Source: an uncultured Anaeromyxobacter sp.
Lineage (GTDB): Bacteria; Myxococcota; Myxococcia; Myxococcales; Anaeromyxobacteraceae
Reading direction: 5' to 3'
Assembly: GCA_903855945.1 (NCBI GenBank)
Contig: CAIOAK010000165.1
Span: 1 to 38,736, forward strand
Length of the DNA stretch: 38,736 bases
The position numbers and the translations under genes are program-made. Below the pieces are notes generated by a model. The model did no database searches and had not been told where the DNA came from. It saw nothing but the letters and a program-made list of their open reading frames with translations. This document shows positions 1-6,960 of the stretch, in pieces. Positions within the stretch are counted from its first letter, which is position 1, and the number at the start of each line of letters is the position of its first letter.

Positions 1-615
1 CACCGACCTCGTGGTGTAGTTGACCGGGATCCCGCCTCCGCCGCAGGCGATCACCACGGTCTCGAGGTGCAGCAGGTGCTTGATGGTGGCGAGCGGGAGC
101 ACCTTGAGCGGCTTGGGGGAGCAGACGGTCCGCCGGTACCCTCGACCGGAATCCTCCACCACCGTCCAGCCCTCCTCCCGCACGAACCGCTCCGCCTGCT
201 CCCGGGTGTAGAACGGGCCGATGGGCTTGGTGGGGTTGCGGAAGGCCGGATCTTCCGGATCCACCACCACCTGGGTGAGCAGCGTCGCGACGTCCCGCTG
301 CATCTTGTCCTCCTCGAGAACCGTCCTCATCGCGATCTCGAGCATGTGCCCGAGGAGCCCCTGGGACGAGGCCACCGCGACATCGAGCGGGGGGACTGGG
401 ATCTGGGCTCGGGCGTTCTCGAACTGGAGGAGAAGGTTCCCGACCTGCGGACCGTTCCCATGGACCAGCACGAGTTCGTATCCCTTGTGCAGGATGGCCA
501 GCATCTGCCGGCAGGCGGACTTCGCCTTCTCCATCTGCGACGGAAACGAGCCGTCGTCCCCTGCACCGAGGATGGCGTTGCCTCCGATTGCAACCACTGC
601 GATGGGTCTGGCCAT
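1..615 (-). CDS. arcC: carbamate kinase, C-terminus beyond window
   Basis: Reading the minus strand from the ATG at 615 gives an uninterrupted frame to the window edge (205 codons), so the C-terminal third is missing. The amino-acid kinase N-terminus is clear: AIGGNAI at residues 9-15 (phosphate-binding Gly-rich loop) and HGNGPQVG at 52-59, followed by the long alpha/beta insertion typical of carbamate kinase and a CGGGGIPV segment near the edge. The family interconverts carbamoyl phosphate + ADP and carbamate + ATP in the cytoplasm. It follows the DUF1116 gene by 12 bp on the same strand with a GGGG-type ribosome site, so it is the last visible gene of this operon. A DUF1116 protein beside carbamate kinase recalls the E. 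coli allFGHK (fdrA-ylbE-ylbF-ybcF) oxamate carbamoyltransferase locus, so the job here is probably ATP recovery from a carbamoyl compound. No ornithine carbamoyltransferase is seen in the window. Confidence 0.9.
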   Translation of the reverse strand, partial: MARPIAVVAIGGNAILGAGDDGSFPSQMEKAKSACRQMLAILHKGYELVLVHGNGPQVGNLLLQFENARAQIPVPPLDVAVASSQGLLGHMLEIAMRTVLEEDKMQRDVATLLTQVVVDPEDPAFRNPTKPIGPFYTREQAERFVREEGWTVVEDSGRGYRRTVCSPKPLKVLPLATIKHLLHLETVVIACGGGGIPVNYTTRSV

Positions 616-627
616 GGTCGCCCCGGG

Positions 628-2022
628 TCACGTGGGAAAGGCGAGGAGGGCGCGCCGGAACGCCTCGATCGGCGCCCGCGCGATTCCGGTGCCGATCTGC
701 CCGACTCCGGACGCCTTGTGCAGGACGCCGGTGTCGATGATGGGAGCCACCCCGGTGCGGACGACCTTCCGCACGTCGATGCCGATCGGTCCGGGCATGA
801 AGTCCATCGCCGAGGGCGAGAACTTCGGGTTGGAGGCTACGCAGATGGCGCGCATGGCCACCATCGCCTTCCGCGCATGGGCGACGGAGCCACCGACGAA
901 GGAGGAGATCCCGGGGGCCGCGCCGATCACGAGCCCCCCCAGACCCACGGTCTCGACGATGGCGCTGTCGCCGATGTCGCCTGCGGCGTCCGCCGCCGTG
1001 TAGCCGGAGTAGTAGATCGCCTCGTCCATGGGGGCGGTGGGGGCGACGAACCAGCGATCCGGTGCGCCGCCCACGCGAACCGCGAAGTCGACGCCGTTGC
1101 GGCTCATCGCCGTGACCACCGTGGACCCGGGAATGCCGTGCGCCGCATCCGCGGCCACCTTGCAGGCGGTGAGCGTCAGGCTGAGGAAGGAGTGGTTGTT
1201 GCCCGCCAGGAACCCGAGGACGTCCTGGATGGTCCTCTTGTCCGCGTCGGTCTGGAGGAGCAACGGGGTCAGCTTGCGCTGCAGCAGGAGCGTGCAGGCT
1301 GCGCTCCTCGCGTGCACCTCGTCGCCCATCTGGATTCCCTCGGCGACGATCTGGAAGATGTCGATGCCTTCTCCGGCGAATCGCAGCGCCTTCTTCAGGG
1401 TGGGGCCGAGGACGTCGCGCATCCACCGGAGCCGCTCGATGGTCGCCCGGTCGTAGGCACCCATCCAGATGACGTTGCCCTTGCCCTCGTTGAAGGTGGT
1501 CCAGCTCCGGTTCCCGAACGGCTGGTTCTCGGTGACGACGACCGGCATCGACGGGGAGATGACCCCGCACATGGCGCCCACGCTTCCCAGCGAGTAGTTG
1601 GGGCGCAGGAGGATCGCCTTCTCCTTCAGCTTTCGCTCCAGTTCCTCCCGCCCGGAGACCCAGCCCTCGAAGACCGCGGCTCCCTCCACCGCGCGCTGCT
1701 GGGGATCGCACATCTCCTCGAAGGCGATGGGCGGTCCGGAGTGGAGGATCGTGTCCGGTTCCAGCCCGGGGATGGCGTCGATCGCCCTCTCGACGTCCCG
1801 CCAGAGGGGACGGCTGTCCATCATGCGCTTCACGGTGGCCGCGTTGGCCTCATCGACCTCCGACCGTTGCAGCGCCGCGAGCCTGTCGATGAGCGCGGGG
1901 ACCCCGCCGGCCGGCGGCTTCCAGTCCACCTGGATCACCGGGACGTTCTGGGCCCGGAGATCCCGGGCGAACCCCTCGAGGCCCACGTTCACGACGGCGA
2001 CCCCCTGCGCGAGCCCCTTCAT
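628..2022 (-). CDS. DUF1116 protein, YlbE/AllG-like (oxamate carbamoyltransferase subunit family)
   Basis: 464 residues from the ATG at 2022, which overlaps the OsmC stop codon by 4 nt (ATGA). The first 40 residues (VVNVGLEGFARDLRAQ, then DWKPPAGG) form the small Rossmann-like segment found in FdrA/YlbE proteins. The rest is the DUF1116 core, recognised by GPPIAFEEM, LFEGW-like AVFEGWV, WMRDVLGPTLKKAL, GIQMGDE, VTAMSRNGVDFAVR, GDSAIVETVGLGG and GVGQIGTGIARAP. In E. coli the FdrA, YlbE and YlbF homologues form oxamate carbamoyltransferase and feed a carbamate kinase. Here carbamate kinase follows directly, but no FdrA or YlbF homologue is visible in the window; they may lie beyond the left edge. 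It is about 45 residues longer than E. coli YlbE because of the N-terminal segment. The substrate is unproven; related DUF1116 genes also occur in purine and urate degradation loci. Confidence 0.85.
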   Translation of the reverse strand: MKGLAQGVAVVNVGLEGFARDLRAQNVPVIQVDWKPPAGGVPALIDRLAALQRSEVDEANAATVKRMMDSRPLWRDVERAIDAIPGLEPDTILHSGPPIAFEEMCDPQQRAVEGAAVFEGWVSGREELERKLKEKAILLRPNYSLGSVGAMCGVISPSMPVVVTENQPFGNRSWTTFNEGKGNVIWMGAYDRATIERLRWMRDVLGPTLKKALRFAGEGIDIFQIVAEGIQMGDEVHARSAACTLLLQRKLTPLLLQTDADKRTIQDVLGFLAGNNHSFLSLTLTACKVAADAAHGIPGSTVVTAMSRNGVDFAVRVGGAPDRWFVAPTAPMDEAIYYSGYTAADAAGDIGDSAIVETVGLGGLVIGAAPGISSFVGGSVAHARKAMVAMRAICVASNPKFSPSAMDFMPGPIGIDVRKVVRTGVAPIIDTGVLHKASGVGQIGTGIARAPIEAFRRALLAFPT

Positions 2023-2414
2023 GGCAGCGCCTTCAGCTCGAAACACACTTCGACCGAGGCCGAGATGCTGTTCGTGATGAAGCAGATGTTCCTGGCCAGC
2101 AGGGCGATGCGCTCCAGCCGATCCGGATCGCAGCGTGCCTCGACCGTCACGAGGACCGAGGAGATGCGGGCCGAGGCGGGATCCTTGGAGCCGGTCACCT
2201 CGACCCGCAGCCCCTCGAGCACGGTTCGCGCCTTGGCGGCCACGTGCGCGAGCGACTGGCCGTAGCAGGACGCGATCGACCAGAGGAAGAGCTCGCTCGG
2301 CATCGGGCCCGTGTCGCCGCCCCCGTACTCGGGGCGCTGGTCGGCGAGCAGGATACGCTCGCCGGAGCGGAGCTCGAAGCGCATCCCGGAGACCTGGGTG
2401 GCCTCGACGATCAC
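2019..2414 (-). CDS. OsmC-like protein
   Basis: 131 residues from a GTG start at 2414 that overlaps the preceding acetyltransferase stop (GTGA). The stop overlaps the next start (ATGA), so translation of the three genes is probably coupled. The OsmC/Ohr fold is indicated by the N-terminal strand pattern, the GPMPSELFLWSIASC segment carrying the first conserved cysteine at the start of the central helix, and a second cysteine in LLARNICFI. This two-cysteine layout belongs to thiol peroxidase-type OsmC proteins that reduce organic hydroperoxides, but many operon-embedded OsmC paralogues have no known substrate. It sits between the Nit1C-like acetyltransferase and the DUF1116 gene, where canonical Nit1C clusters usually carry an AIR-synthase-like gene. 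A role in protecting a thiol or radical intermediate is only a guess. Confidence 0.8.
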   Translation of the reverse strand: MIVEATQVSGMRFELRSGERILLADQRPEYGGGDTGPMPSELFLWSIASCYGQSLAHVAAKARTVLEGLRVEVTGSKDPASARISSVLVTVEARCDPDRLERIALLARNICFITNSISASVEVCFELKALP

Positions 2415-2920
2415 GAGCGCGCCCTCCGGAGCGGGTACTCCATGAGCCGGTGGGCGCACCCCGCCAGCGGGAAGGGGCGCCCACGCGCCAGCCAGTCGAG
2501 CCGCTCGAAGAAGCGGACGTTCTGGACCTGGACGGTGGCGAAGAACCGGCGCACGTCCGGGCGAGCCTCCATCAGCTCGACGGCCCTCCGGACCAGGCTG
2601 GCGCCCAGCAGGCCGGTGCGGTGGTCGCGCGACACCGCCAGACGGCCACCGAACCAGACCCCCTTCCACTTGCGGTAGCAGCGGACGACCCCGACCACGC
2701 GCCCATCCACCGTGGCGATGATGGGGATGGCGTCGTGGTCCCGGAGGTCGCTGTCGTCCGCCTCGAAGAGCCGCTGCTCCTCGACGAACACCTCGCGCCG
2801 GAGCTGGTGATACGCCGCGAGCTCGGCGGGCGTCTCGGCGACCGTGAGGACCGGGTGCGCCGCGGGCCGCGGGCGGACGTCGGTCTCGGCGCTTGCGTGG
2901 AGATGAGGCTGCACGGTCAC
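2411..2920 (-). CDS. GNAT acetyltransferase, MSMEG_0567/Sll0786-type
   Basis: 169 residues from a GTG at 2920 that overlaps the radical SAM stop codon (GTGA). The longer in-frame start at 3139 would run inside the radical SAM gene and is rejected. The GNAT fold is visible: YHQLRREVFVEEQ (helix 1), GRVVGVVRCYR (beta 4), the acetyl-CoA loop region GGRLAVSRDHRTGLLGASLV, and VQVQNVRFFERLDW, a characteristic C-terminal signature. The C-terminus GCAHRLMEYPL matches the nitrogen-starvation N-acetyltransferase family that accompanies the MSMEG_0568-type radical SAM enzyme in Nit1C clusters. The acceptor substrate of this family is unknown to me. The order radical SAM then GNAT is the same as sll0785-sll0786 in Synechocystis. 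Confidence 0.85.
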   Translation of the reverse strand: MTVQPHLHASAETDVRPRPAAHPVLTVAETPAELAAYHQLRREVFVEEQRLFEADDSDLRDHDAIPIIATVDGRVVGVVRCYRKWKGVWFGGRLAVSRDHRTGLLGASLVRRAVELMEARPDVRRFFATVQVQNVRFFERLDWLARGRPFPLAGCAHRLMEYPLRRARS

Positions 2921-3996
2921 TCCCGGAGCTGCAGAAGCGAGCAGGCCCGGCACTTCACGCATCCTGCGCTGCTGTCGCGTGAGCTCAGGCGGGCGCGGGC
3001 GAGCATGTCCCCGACGGCGTCGTAGACCCGGCCGACGTATTCCAGGCTGGGGGGCTCGGCCTTCGCGAGCATGGTCCCGAGCATCGGCCGGAGTGGGACG
3101 ACGAACGGGTAGACACCGAGGGAGATCGCCCTGTGACACCCGTCGAGCGTGAGCCCTTCGTCCTCGCCGAGACCCAGGATGACGTAGGTGCTCACCCTTC
3201 CCCGCCCCATCACCCGCACGGCGGCATGGAATGCGGCGAAGTACTGCTCGATGTCGATGCTGGCCTTTCCGGGCGTGACGCGGGCCCGGACCGCAGGGTC
3301 GAAGCTCTCGATGTGCAGGCCGATGTCATCGACGCCGAGGTCCTTCAGCGCGGCGAAGACAGAGTCGTCGGAAGGCGGCTCGAACTGCACCTGCACGGGC
3401 AGCCCGGTGGTCCGCTTGATGGCCGCGGCGCACTCGCCCAGGTAGAGCGCGCCCCGGTCCGGGCGATCGACCGTCCCGGACGTCAGCGTGACGTGGGTGA
3501 CGCCGTCGAGCATCTTCGCGGCCCGGGCCACCTCGGCGAGCTGGGCGGGGGTCTTGGTATGGACGGTGGCCCCGCTGGCCAGGGAGACCCCGATGGCGCA
3601 GAAGCGGCAGCGCGTGGCCGGATCGTCGTAGCGGTGGCACTCCTGGACCACCGTCGTGGCCAGGCAGTCGGAGCCGTGGAGCCGGGCGAGCTTCTCGTAG
3701 GAGGTCCCGTCGGCCGTCTGGAGGTCGTAGAACTGGGGGCGGGGTACGGCCACCAGTTGCCCGATCCGCTCCCCCTGCTTCTCGAGTGTGGAACCGTCAC
3801 AGCCGGAGACGATCTCGAACGGCGACCCGCGTGCGGGCCGGTTCCGGGTGGGGATCATGAGGGTGTGCGCCCCCATGCGATAGGCGCGATCGTCGGACGG
3901 GCCCGCGCCCCCCCGCCTCGCCTCCTCGCTCCCGCTCCGCGTCCGCGCGCCCTGGCACTGGAGCGCGACGAGATCCCTCAACATGTCGCCCGCCAT
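2917..3996 (-). CDS. radical SAM enzyme, MSMEG_0568/Sll0785-type
   Basis: 359 residues. The ATG at 3996 is chosen because AAGGG at 4006-4010 is 9 nt upstream; the ATG at 4005 would touch that site. Cys120, Cys130 and Cys133 (segment ECHRYDDPATRCRFCAIG) give a CX9CX2C cluster motif instead of the usual CX3CX2C. The barrel follows (HVTLTSGTVDRPDRG, QVQFEPP, DDIGLHIESFD, YVILGLGEDEG), resembling biotin-synthase-like radical SAM proteins. The C-terminus ends in CX2CX2C (Cys346, 349, 352), possibly an auxiliary iron-sulfur or metal site. This family is the hallmark of the Nit1C cluster, linked in Pseudomonas and cyanobacteria to growth on poor nitrogen sources including cyanide; its reaction is not established to my knowledge. 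About 108 bp separate it from the amidohydrolase upstream, the largest gap in the operon. Confidence 0.9.
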   Translation of the reverse strand: MAGDMLRDLVALQCQGARTRSGSEEARRGGAGPSDDRAYRMGAHTLMIPTRNRPARGSPFEIVSGCDGSTLEKQGERIGQLVAVPRPQFYDLQTADGTSYEKLARLHGSDCLATTVVQECHRYDDPATRCRFCAIGVSLASGATVHTKTPAQLAEVARAAKMLDGVTHVTLTSGTVDRPDRGALYLGECAAAIKRTTGLPVQVQFEPPSDDSVFAALKDLGVDDIGLHIESFDPAVRARVTPGKASIDIEQYFAAFHAAVRVMGRGRVSTYVILGLGEDEGLTLDGCHRAISLGVYPFVVPLRPMLGTMLAKAEPPSLEYVGRVYDAVGDMLARARLSSRDSSAGCVKCRACSLLQLRE

Positions 3997-4104
3997 GGAG
4001 CACATCCCTTCGGATTCACCGCCCCGTCCCGCCGGGCCGGGGCCAGGCGAGACGGGAACGGAGGGTTGATCAGGCCAGGATTCGCGTGACCTTCCTGCAG
4101 CGCG

Positions 4105-4974
4105 TCATGTTCCGTAGAGCTTCTCGGCGTTGCCCCAGAAGATCTTGTCCTTCAGCTCCTCGGAGATGTCCTCGCCCTCGATCTTGTAGTACTCGCCCCA
4201 GAAGTCGCTCCAGGGCTCGTCGGAGCTGAACATCACGCGGTCGTCGCCGTACCCGTGCTTCTCGATCTCCTCCAGCAGGTACCGGGCGCAGAATCCGACC
4301 GCCCACGAGGTGTCCGTGTAGACCTGGTAGCCCTCGTGGATCAGCTTGAAGAACTCGGGGATGAACTTGATGTGTCCCGAGACGCCTCCGCCGCAGTGCA
4401 CGGCGTGCACCTTGACCCGCTTTCCGTAGGCGCGGATGAACTTGATGCAGTTCCCGATGTCCGAACCCCCGCCCGGGCTGGTGTGGAGATGGAAGACGTG
4501 CCCGTGCTTCTCGGCCACGCCGATGATCCACTCCCACATCTCCCGGGTCTCGGGGTCCCACTCCTCCGGGTTCCAGGTCCCGCCGAGCAGGCAGGTGGCC
4601 TTCAGAACCTTGATGCCCGGCTCGCCGGCGTGCGCCAGCGAGGCCTCGTTCTCGGCCTTCATCTTGAGCATCGGCGAGAACCAGATGCCGCCCAGGATCC
4701 GCCGGTCGGGATCGCCCGCGGCCTCCAGGACGACCTTGTTCAGCCCGAACGGCTGGGTCGGGATCGGCACGCCGTAGTTCGACATCACGATCGCCCGATC
4801 GACGCCGAGGCGATCCATGACGGAGATCTTCGCGCCGCGGTCGTCATCGGTGAACACGGTCGGGTTCACCGGCTCGGGGAGGCCGTAGTACTTGAACCCC
4901 TCCATGAACCCGATGTGATTGTGGACGTCGAACACCTTGCGGTTCGTCTTCAGCCCCTTCTTGAAGCGCTGCAT
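4105..4974 (-). CDS. amidohydrolase-2 family metal-dependent hydrolase
   Basis: 289 residues from the ATG at 4974 with a GGGGGA ribosome site about 10 nt upstream. It is a TIM-barrel amidohydrolase (PF04909-like): HxH pair at His18/His20 in DVHNH, later metal/catalytic histidines in HVFHLHTSPGG and KVHAVHCGGG, and the catalytic Asp in MFSSDEPW near the C-terminus, followed by the usual FWGNAEKLYG ending. Such enzymes hydrolyse amides or decarboxylate small acids. It lies between a Sll0783-like gene and the radical SAM gene, exactly where the nitrilase sits in canonical Nit1C clusters. It may therefore replace nitrilase in delivering ammonia or a carboxylate from a C-N compound; that role is inferred from position only. 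The spacing to the upstream DsrE-like gene is 30 bp, consistent with co-transcription. Confidence 0.85.
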   Translation of the reverse strand: MQRFKKGLKTNRKVFDVHNHIGFMEGFKYYGLPEPVNPTVFTDDDRGAKISVMDRLGVDRAIVMSNYGVPIPTQPFGLNKVVLEAAGDPDRRILGGIWFSPMLKMKAENEASLAHAGEPGIKVLKATCLLGGTWNPEEWDPETREMWEWIIGVAEKHGHVFHLHTSPGGGSDIGNCIKFIRAYGKRVKVHAVHCGGGVSGHIKFIPEFFKLIHEGYQVYTDTSWAVGFCARYLLEEIEKHGYGDDRVMFSSDEPWSDFWGEYYKIEGEDISEELKDKIFWGNAEKLYGT

Positions 4975-5005
4975 GCGGGCATTCCCCCTGGTCGGGCGAT
5001 GAGGG

Positions 5006-5494
5006 CTAGACCGTCCACGTCGAGAGGATGAGGGCTCCGGAGCGCTGGTGGTCGATGAGGACGTCCAGGACGTCGAGCTGGTGGATGAGCCGTACGCCGT
5101 CGATCAGGTCCGACTCGCGCATGCCGTAGAGCGCCGCCATCGCGAACCGGCAGGCGAGGACCTTCCCGCCTTCCTTGAGGATCGTCTTGATCTGGTTGTT
5201 CATCGAGAGGTTGCCGGGGAAGGCCTCGTCCCCGACCTTGGGGAAGCCGCGGGTGGCGGAGGCCATCAGGACGCCGGGGCCGTAGAGCAGCAGCGTGGTG
5301 TCGTAGCCCTTCCGGATCAGCCGGGTCGTGGTGAGCAGGTTGACGAGGCCTACCGAGCCCTCAAACGGGACGGTGTGCATCTGGACGAGCGCGCGGTCGC
5401 CGGGCCTCGCCTTGAAGTCCTCGAAGAGCTTCGGGACGGACAGGTTGACGATCTCATCTCCGACTTGCGGCTTGGGAATCTGAACGACGCTCAT
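5006..5494 (-). CDS. DsrE-fold nitrogen-starvation protein, MSMEG_0572/Sll0783-type
   Basis: 162 residues from the ATG at 5494, preceded by AAAGGAA 6 nt away. The sequence carries the family signatures EGSVGLVNLLTTTRL, LYGPGVLMASATRGFP, VGDEAFPGNLSMNNQ and CRFAMAALYGMRE. Cys115 aligns with the reactive cysteine position of DsrE-like proteins. Homologues are the first gene of the Nit1C cluster (sll0783 in Synechocystis, MSMEG_0572 in mycobacteria), induced by nitrogen starvation; sll0783 mutation affects polyhydroxybutyrate accumulation. The molecular function is unknown. It is the first gene of the operon here, and its start region contains an inverted repeat overlapping the ribosome site, so expression of the whole operon could be set at this point. 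Confidence 0.88.
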   Translation of the reverse strand: MSVVQIPKPQVGDEIVNLSVPKLFEDFKARPGDRALVQMHTVPFEGSVGLVNLLTTTRLIRKGYDTTLLLYGPGVLMASATRGFPKVGDEAFPGNLSMNNQIKTILKEGGKVLACRFAMAALYGMRESDLIDGVRLIHQLDVLDVLIDHQRSGALILSTWTV

Positions 5495-5502
5495 GGGATG
5501 TT

Positions 5503-5519
5503 CCTTTGAATTGCAAAGG
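5503..5519. promoter_or_regulatory. inverted repeat over the operon ribosome site
   Basis: CCTTTG-AATTG-CAAAGG, perfect 6-bp arms with a 5-nt centre, lies just upstream of the DsrE-like start. On the minus strand one arm contains the AAAGG of the ribosome site, so a hairpin would hide it; alternatively it is a DNA operator. No function is proven. Confidence 0.4.
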
Positions 5520-5804
5520 GTGAAAGAGGGCGACGGACGAGCACCAGGACTCCGCGTCAGAGCAGGAGACGTGCCAGGACACGAAGGAGCGGCGCCTCCC
5601 TCCCACGGCACCTTTCCGGTCGATTTCCCGGCGACTCGCCACGAAAGATCGTCGAGACCTCGACCTCTCGTCGTGGATGACGAGATCCGGTGGTGGCGTG
5701 GGTGGGCGGCGGACTCCCCAGGAGGGCGTTGCGCGCACGGCCCCGCCCGACTAACTGTCCAGGCCTGCCCTTCACCCAGCGCGCCCCCGGGCGCGGAGGA
5801 TCGA
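5520..5804. other. divergent intergenic region
   Basis: Non-coding stretch between the minus-strand Nit1C-like operon and the plus-strand exported-protein gene. It should hold both promoters. A near-perfect palindrome GTCGAG-AC-CTCGAC sits at 5651-5664 and could be an operator. I see no convincing -35/-10 pair, no RNA gene and no credible small gene. Confidence 0.4.
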
Positions 5805-6467
5805 ATGCGAAACCTGTTGCGCATGGCCGCCGTCGCCACCAGCCTCGCCGTCGCGGTGCCCGCGGCCGCCCAGTACACCTTCACCCAGCCCGGCCAGGAG
5901 CCGCAGCCGATGCTCCAGATGTCGTCGGGCTGGAACAACGTCGCCCGCGTCAACGTGGGCGTCGGCTTCTACAACTCCGGATGGGCGAACTGCTACTCGT
6001 CCTACTGGTCGTACCCGTACGCCGGGTACTGCACCTCGGGCTCCTACACGAGCTACATCCCGTTCCTGGTCGGTCCCCAGGTGGACGTCAACCTGGGCGG
6101 CATGAACAACATCAGCGTGGGCTTCACCGTCGCCTTCGGCAACGTCACCACCACGGTCTACAACCAGGTCACGGGGCTCGACGAGAGCGCGACCAAGAGC
6201 GTCACCCTCTGGGAGCCGACCCTCGACTACGTCGCCAAGTTCGGTCCCCAGTCGCAGGACACGGTGGGGCGCTTCCGGGTGGGCGGCGCCATGTACATCG
6301 GACCGAACTCGACGCTCGGCGGCGCCTTCCGCATCGGCGGCGGTGCGTCCTTCCTGAGCACGAACCGTCTCGGCGTGGGGCTCGACCTGGTCCTCGAGGG
6401 CGGTGGCTTCAACGGCTACTGGATCGGCGGCCTCCAGCTGCTCGTCTCCCCCGAATTTCACTTCTAG
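5805..6467 (+). CDS. secreted or outer-membrane beta-barrel-like protein, unknown function
   Basis: 220 residues from the ATG at 5805 with GGAGGA 5 nt upstream. The longer in-frame extension back to 5493 has no ribosome site and is rejected. Residues 1-22 are a signal peptide (basic MRNLLR, hydrophobic core, cleavage after AAA in PAAAQ). The mature part is rich in Gly, Tyr, Ser and Asn with alternating hydrophobic segments (VARVNVGVGFYNSG, MNNISVGFTVAFGNV, GRFRVGGAMYIG, FRIGGGASFL, GLQLLVSPEFHF) and ends in an aromatic residue (Phe), as in small outer-membrane barrels. A Tyr/Ser-rich stretch with two cysteines at about 40-65 may be a surface loop. It is divergent from the Nit1C-like operon; no functional link is evident. 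A specific family was not recognised. Confidence 0.7.
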   Translation: MRNLLRMAAVATSLAVAVPAAAQYTFTQPGQEPQPMLQMSSGWNNVARVNVGVGFYNSGWANCYSSYWSYPYAGYCTSGSYTSYIPFLVGPQVDVNLGGMNNISVGFTVAFGNVTTTVYNQVTGLDESATKSVTLWEPTLDYVAKFGPQSQDTVGRFRVGGAMYIGPNSTLGGAFRIGGGASFLSTNRLGVGLDLVLEGGGFNGYWIGGLQLLVSPEFHF

Positions 6468-6495
6468 TGAACCTGGCCGTTCCGGCCCGCTGACC

Positions 6496-6531
6496 CCTCC
6501 GGTGCCCCCTGTTCAGGGGACGCCGGAGGGA
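6496..6531 (+). terminator. stem-loop after the exported-protein gene
   Basis: The arms CCCTCCGGTGCCCC and GGGGACGCCGGAGGG pair with one small internal mismatch or bulge around a TGTTCA loop, 28 bp after the stop codon. Only AAATTT follows, not a clean T-run, so intrinsic termination is likely but not certain. Confidence 0.5.
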
Positions 6532-6617
6532 AATTTCGGCCGATCGTGTCCCTCGGTCGGGGCGCACTCATCGGGGGCTCTGTCCTTCCTGCGTGAGAGT
6601 TTCATATAACCCCTTGC

Positions 6618-6905
6618 GTGGATTCCTTCGTTCGACCGACGTCTTCCCTGCCTGGCTCGAGTTTCGGCGGCGAGAGCGACCTCTCTCGGCTCCTGGCGGA
6701 ACGGGCGGAGGCTCGGCGCGCGTTCCAGAACCAGAGGCATCGTCGCGACGGCGCAGCCGCCTACTACGACTCGGTGGTCTACGAGGACACGACGTTGACG
6801 AAACCTGCGTGGGACGCCTATCGAGACGCGCAGGAGGCGATGGACCTGGCTGGGGACCGGCTGATCGCACTCCAGGCGACCATCGCAGACCTGACCCGCC
6901 GGTAG
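6618..6905 (+). CDS. small hypothetical protein
   Basis: 95 residues from a GTG at 6618; no good ribosome site is visible, so the start is unsure and a later start is possible. Codon third positions are strongly G/C, as in the neighbouring genes. The C-terminal two thirds look like a charged helical hairpin (LAERAEARRAFQNQRHRRDG, then WDAYRDAQEAMDLAGDRLIA and LQATIADLTRR) with regular hydrophobic spacing. No signal peptide, membrane segment or recognised domain. It stands alone between an exported-protein gene and the TusA/DsrE/MetE operon, 214 bp from the latter. It could also be a chance frame. Confidence 0.45.
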   Translation: MDSFVRPTSSLPGSSFGGESDLSRLLAERAEARRAFQNQRHRRDGAAAYYDSVVYEDTTLTKPAWDAYRDAQEAMDLAGDRLIALQATIADLTRR

Positions 6906-6960
6906 CCTTCACCCGACGCCTACCCCTGCTGCGGTGCACATCCCAGGTACGTCCTGGAAC

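Noticed and set aside
67-2265. 732-codon plus-strand frame opposite carbamate kinase and DUF1116
   Set aside because: The opposite strand carries recognisable enzymes with overlapping starts and stops; the plus-strand product has low-complexity His/Arg/Gly composition.
2411-3139. Longer 242-residue version of the GNAT protein
   Set aside because: The extra N-terminus lies within the radical SAM gene and is Arg/Pro-rich; the GTG at 2920 overlaps the previous stop and fits the operon pattern.
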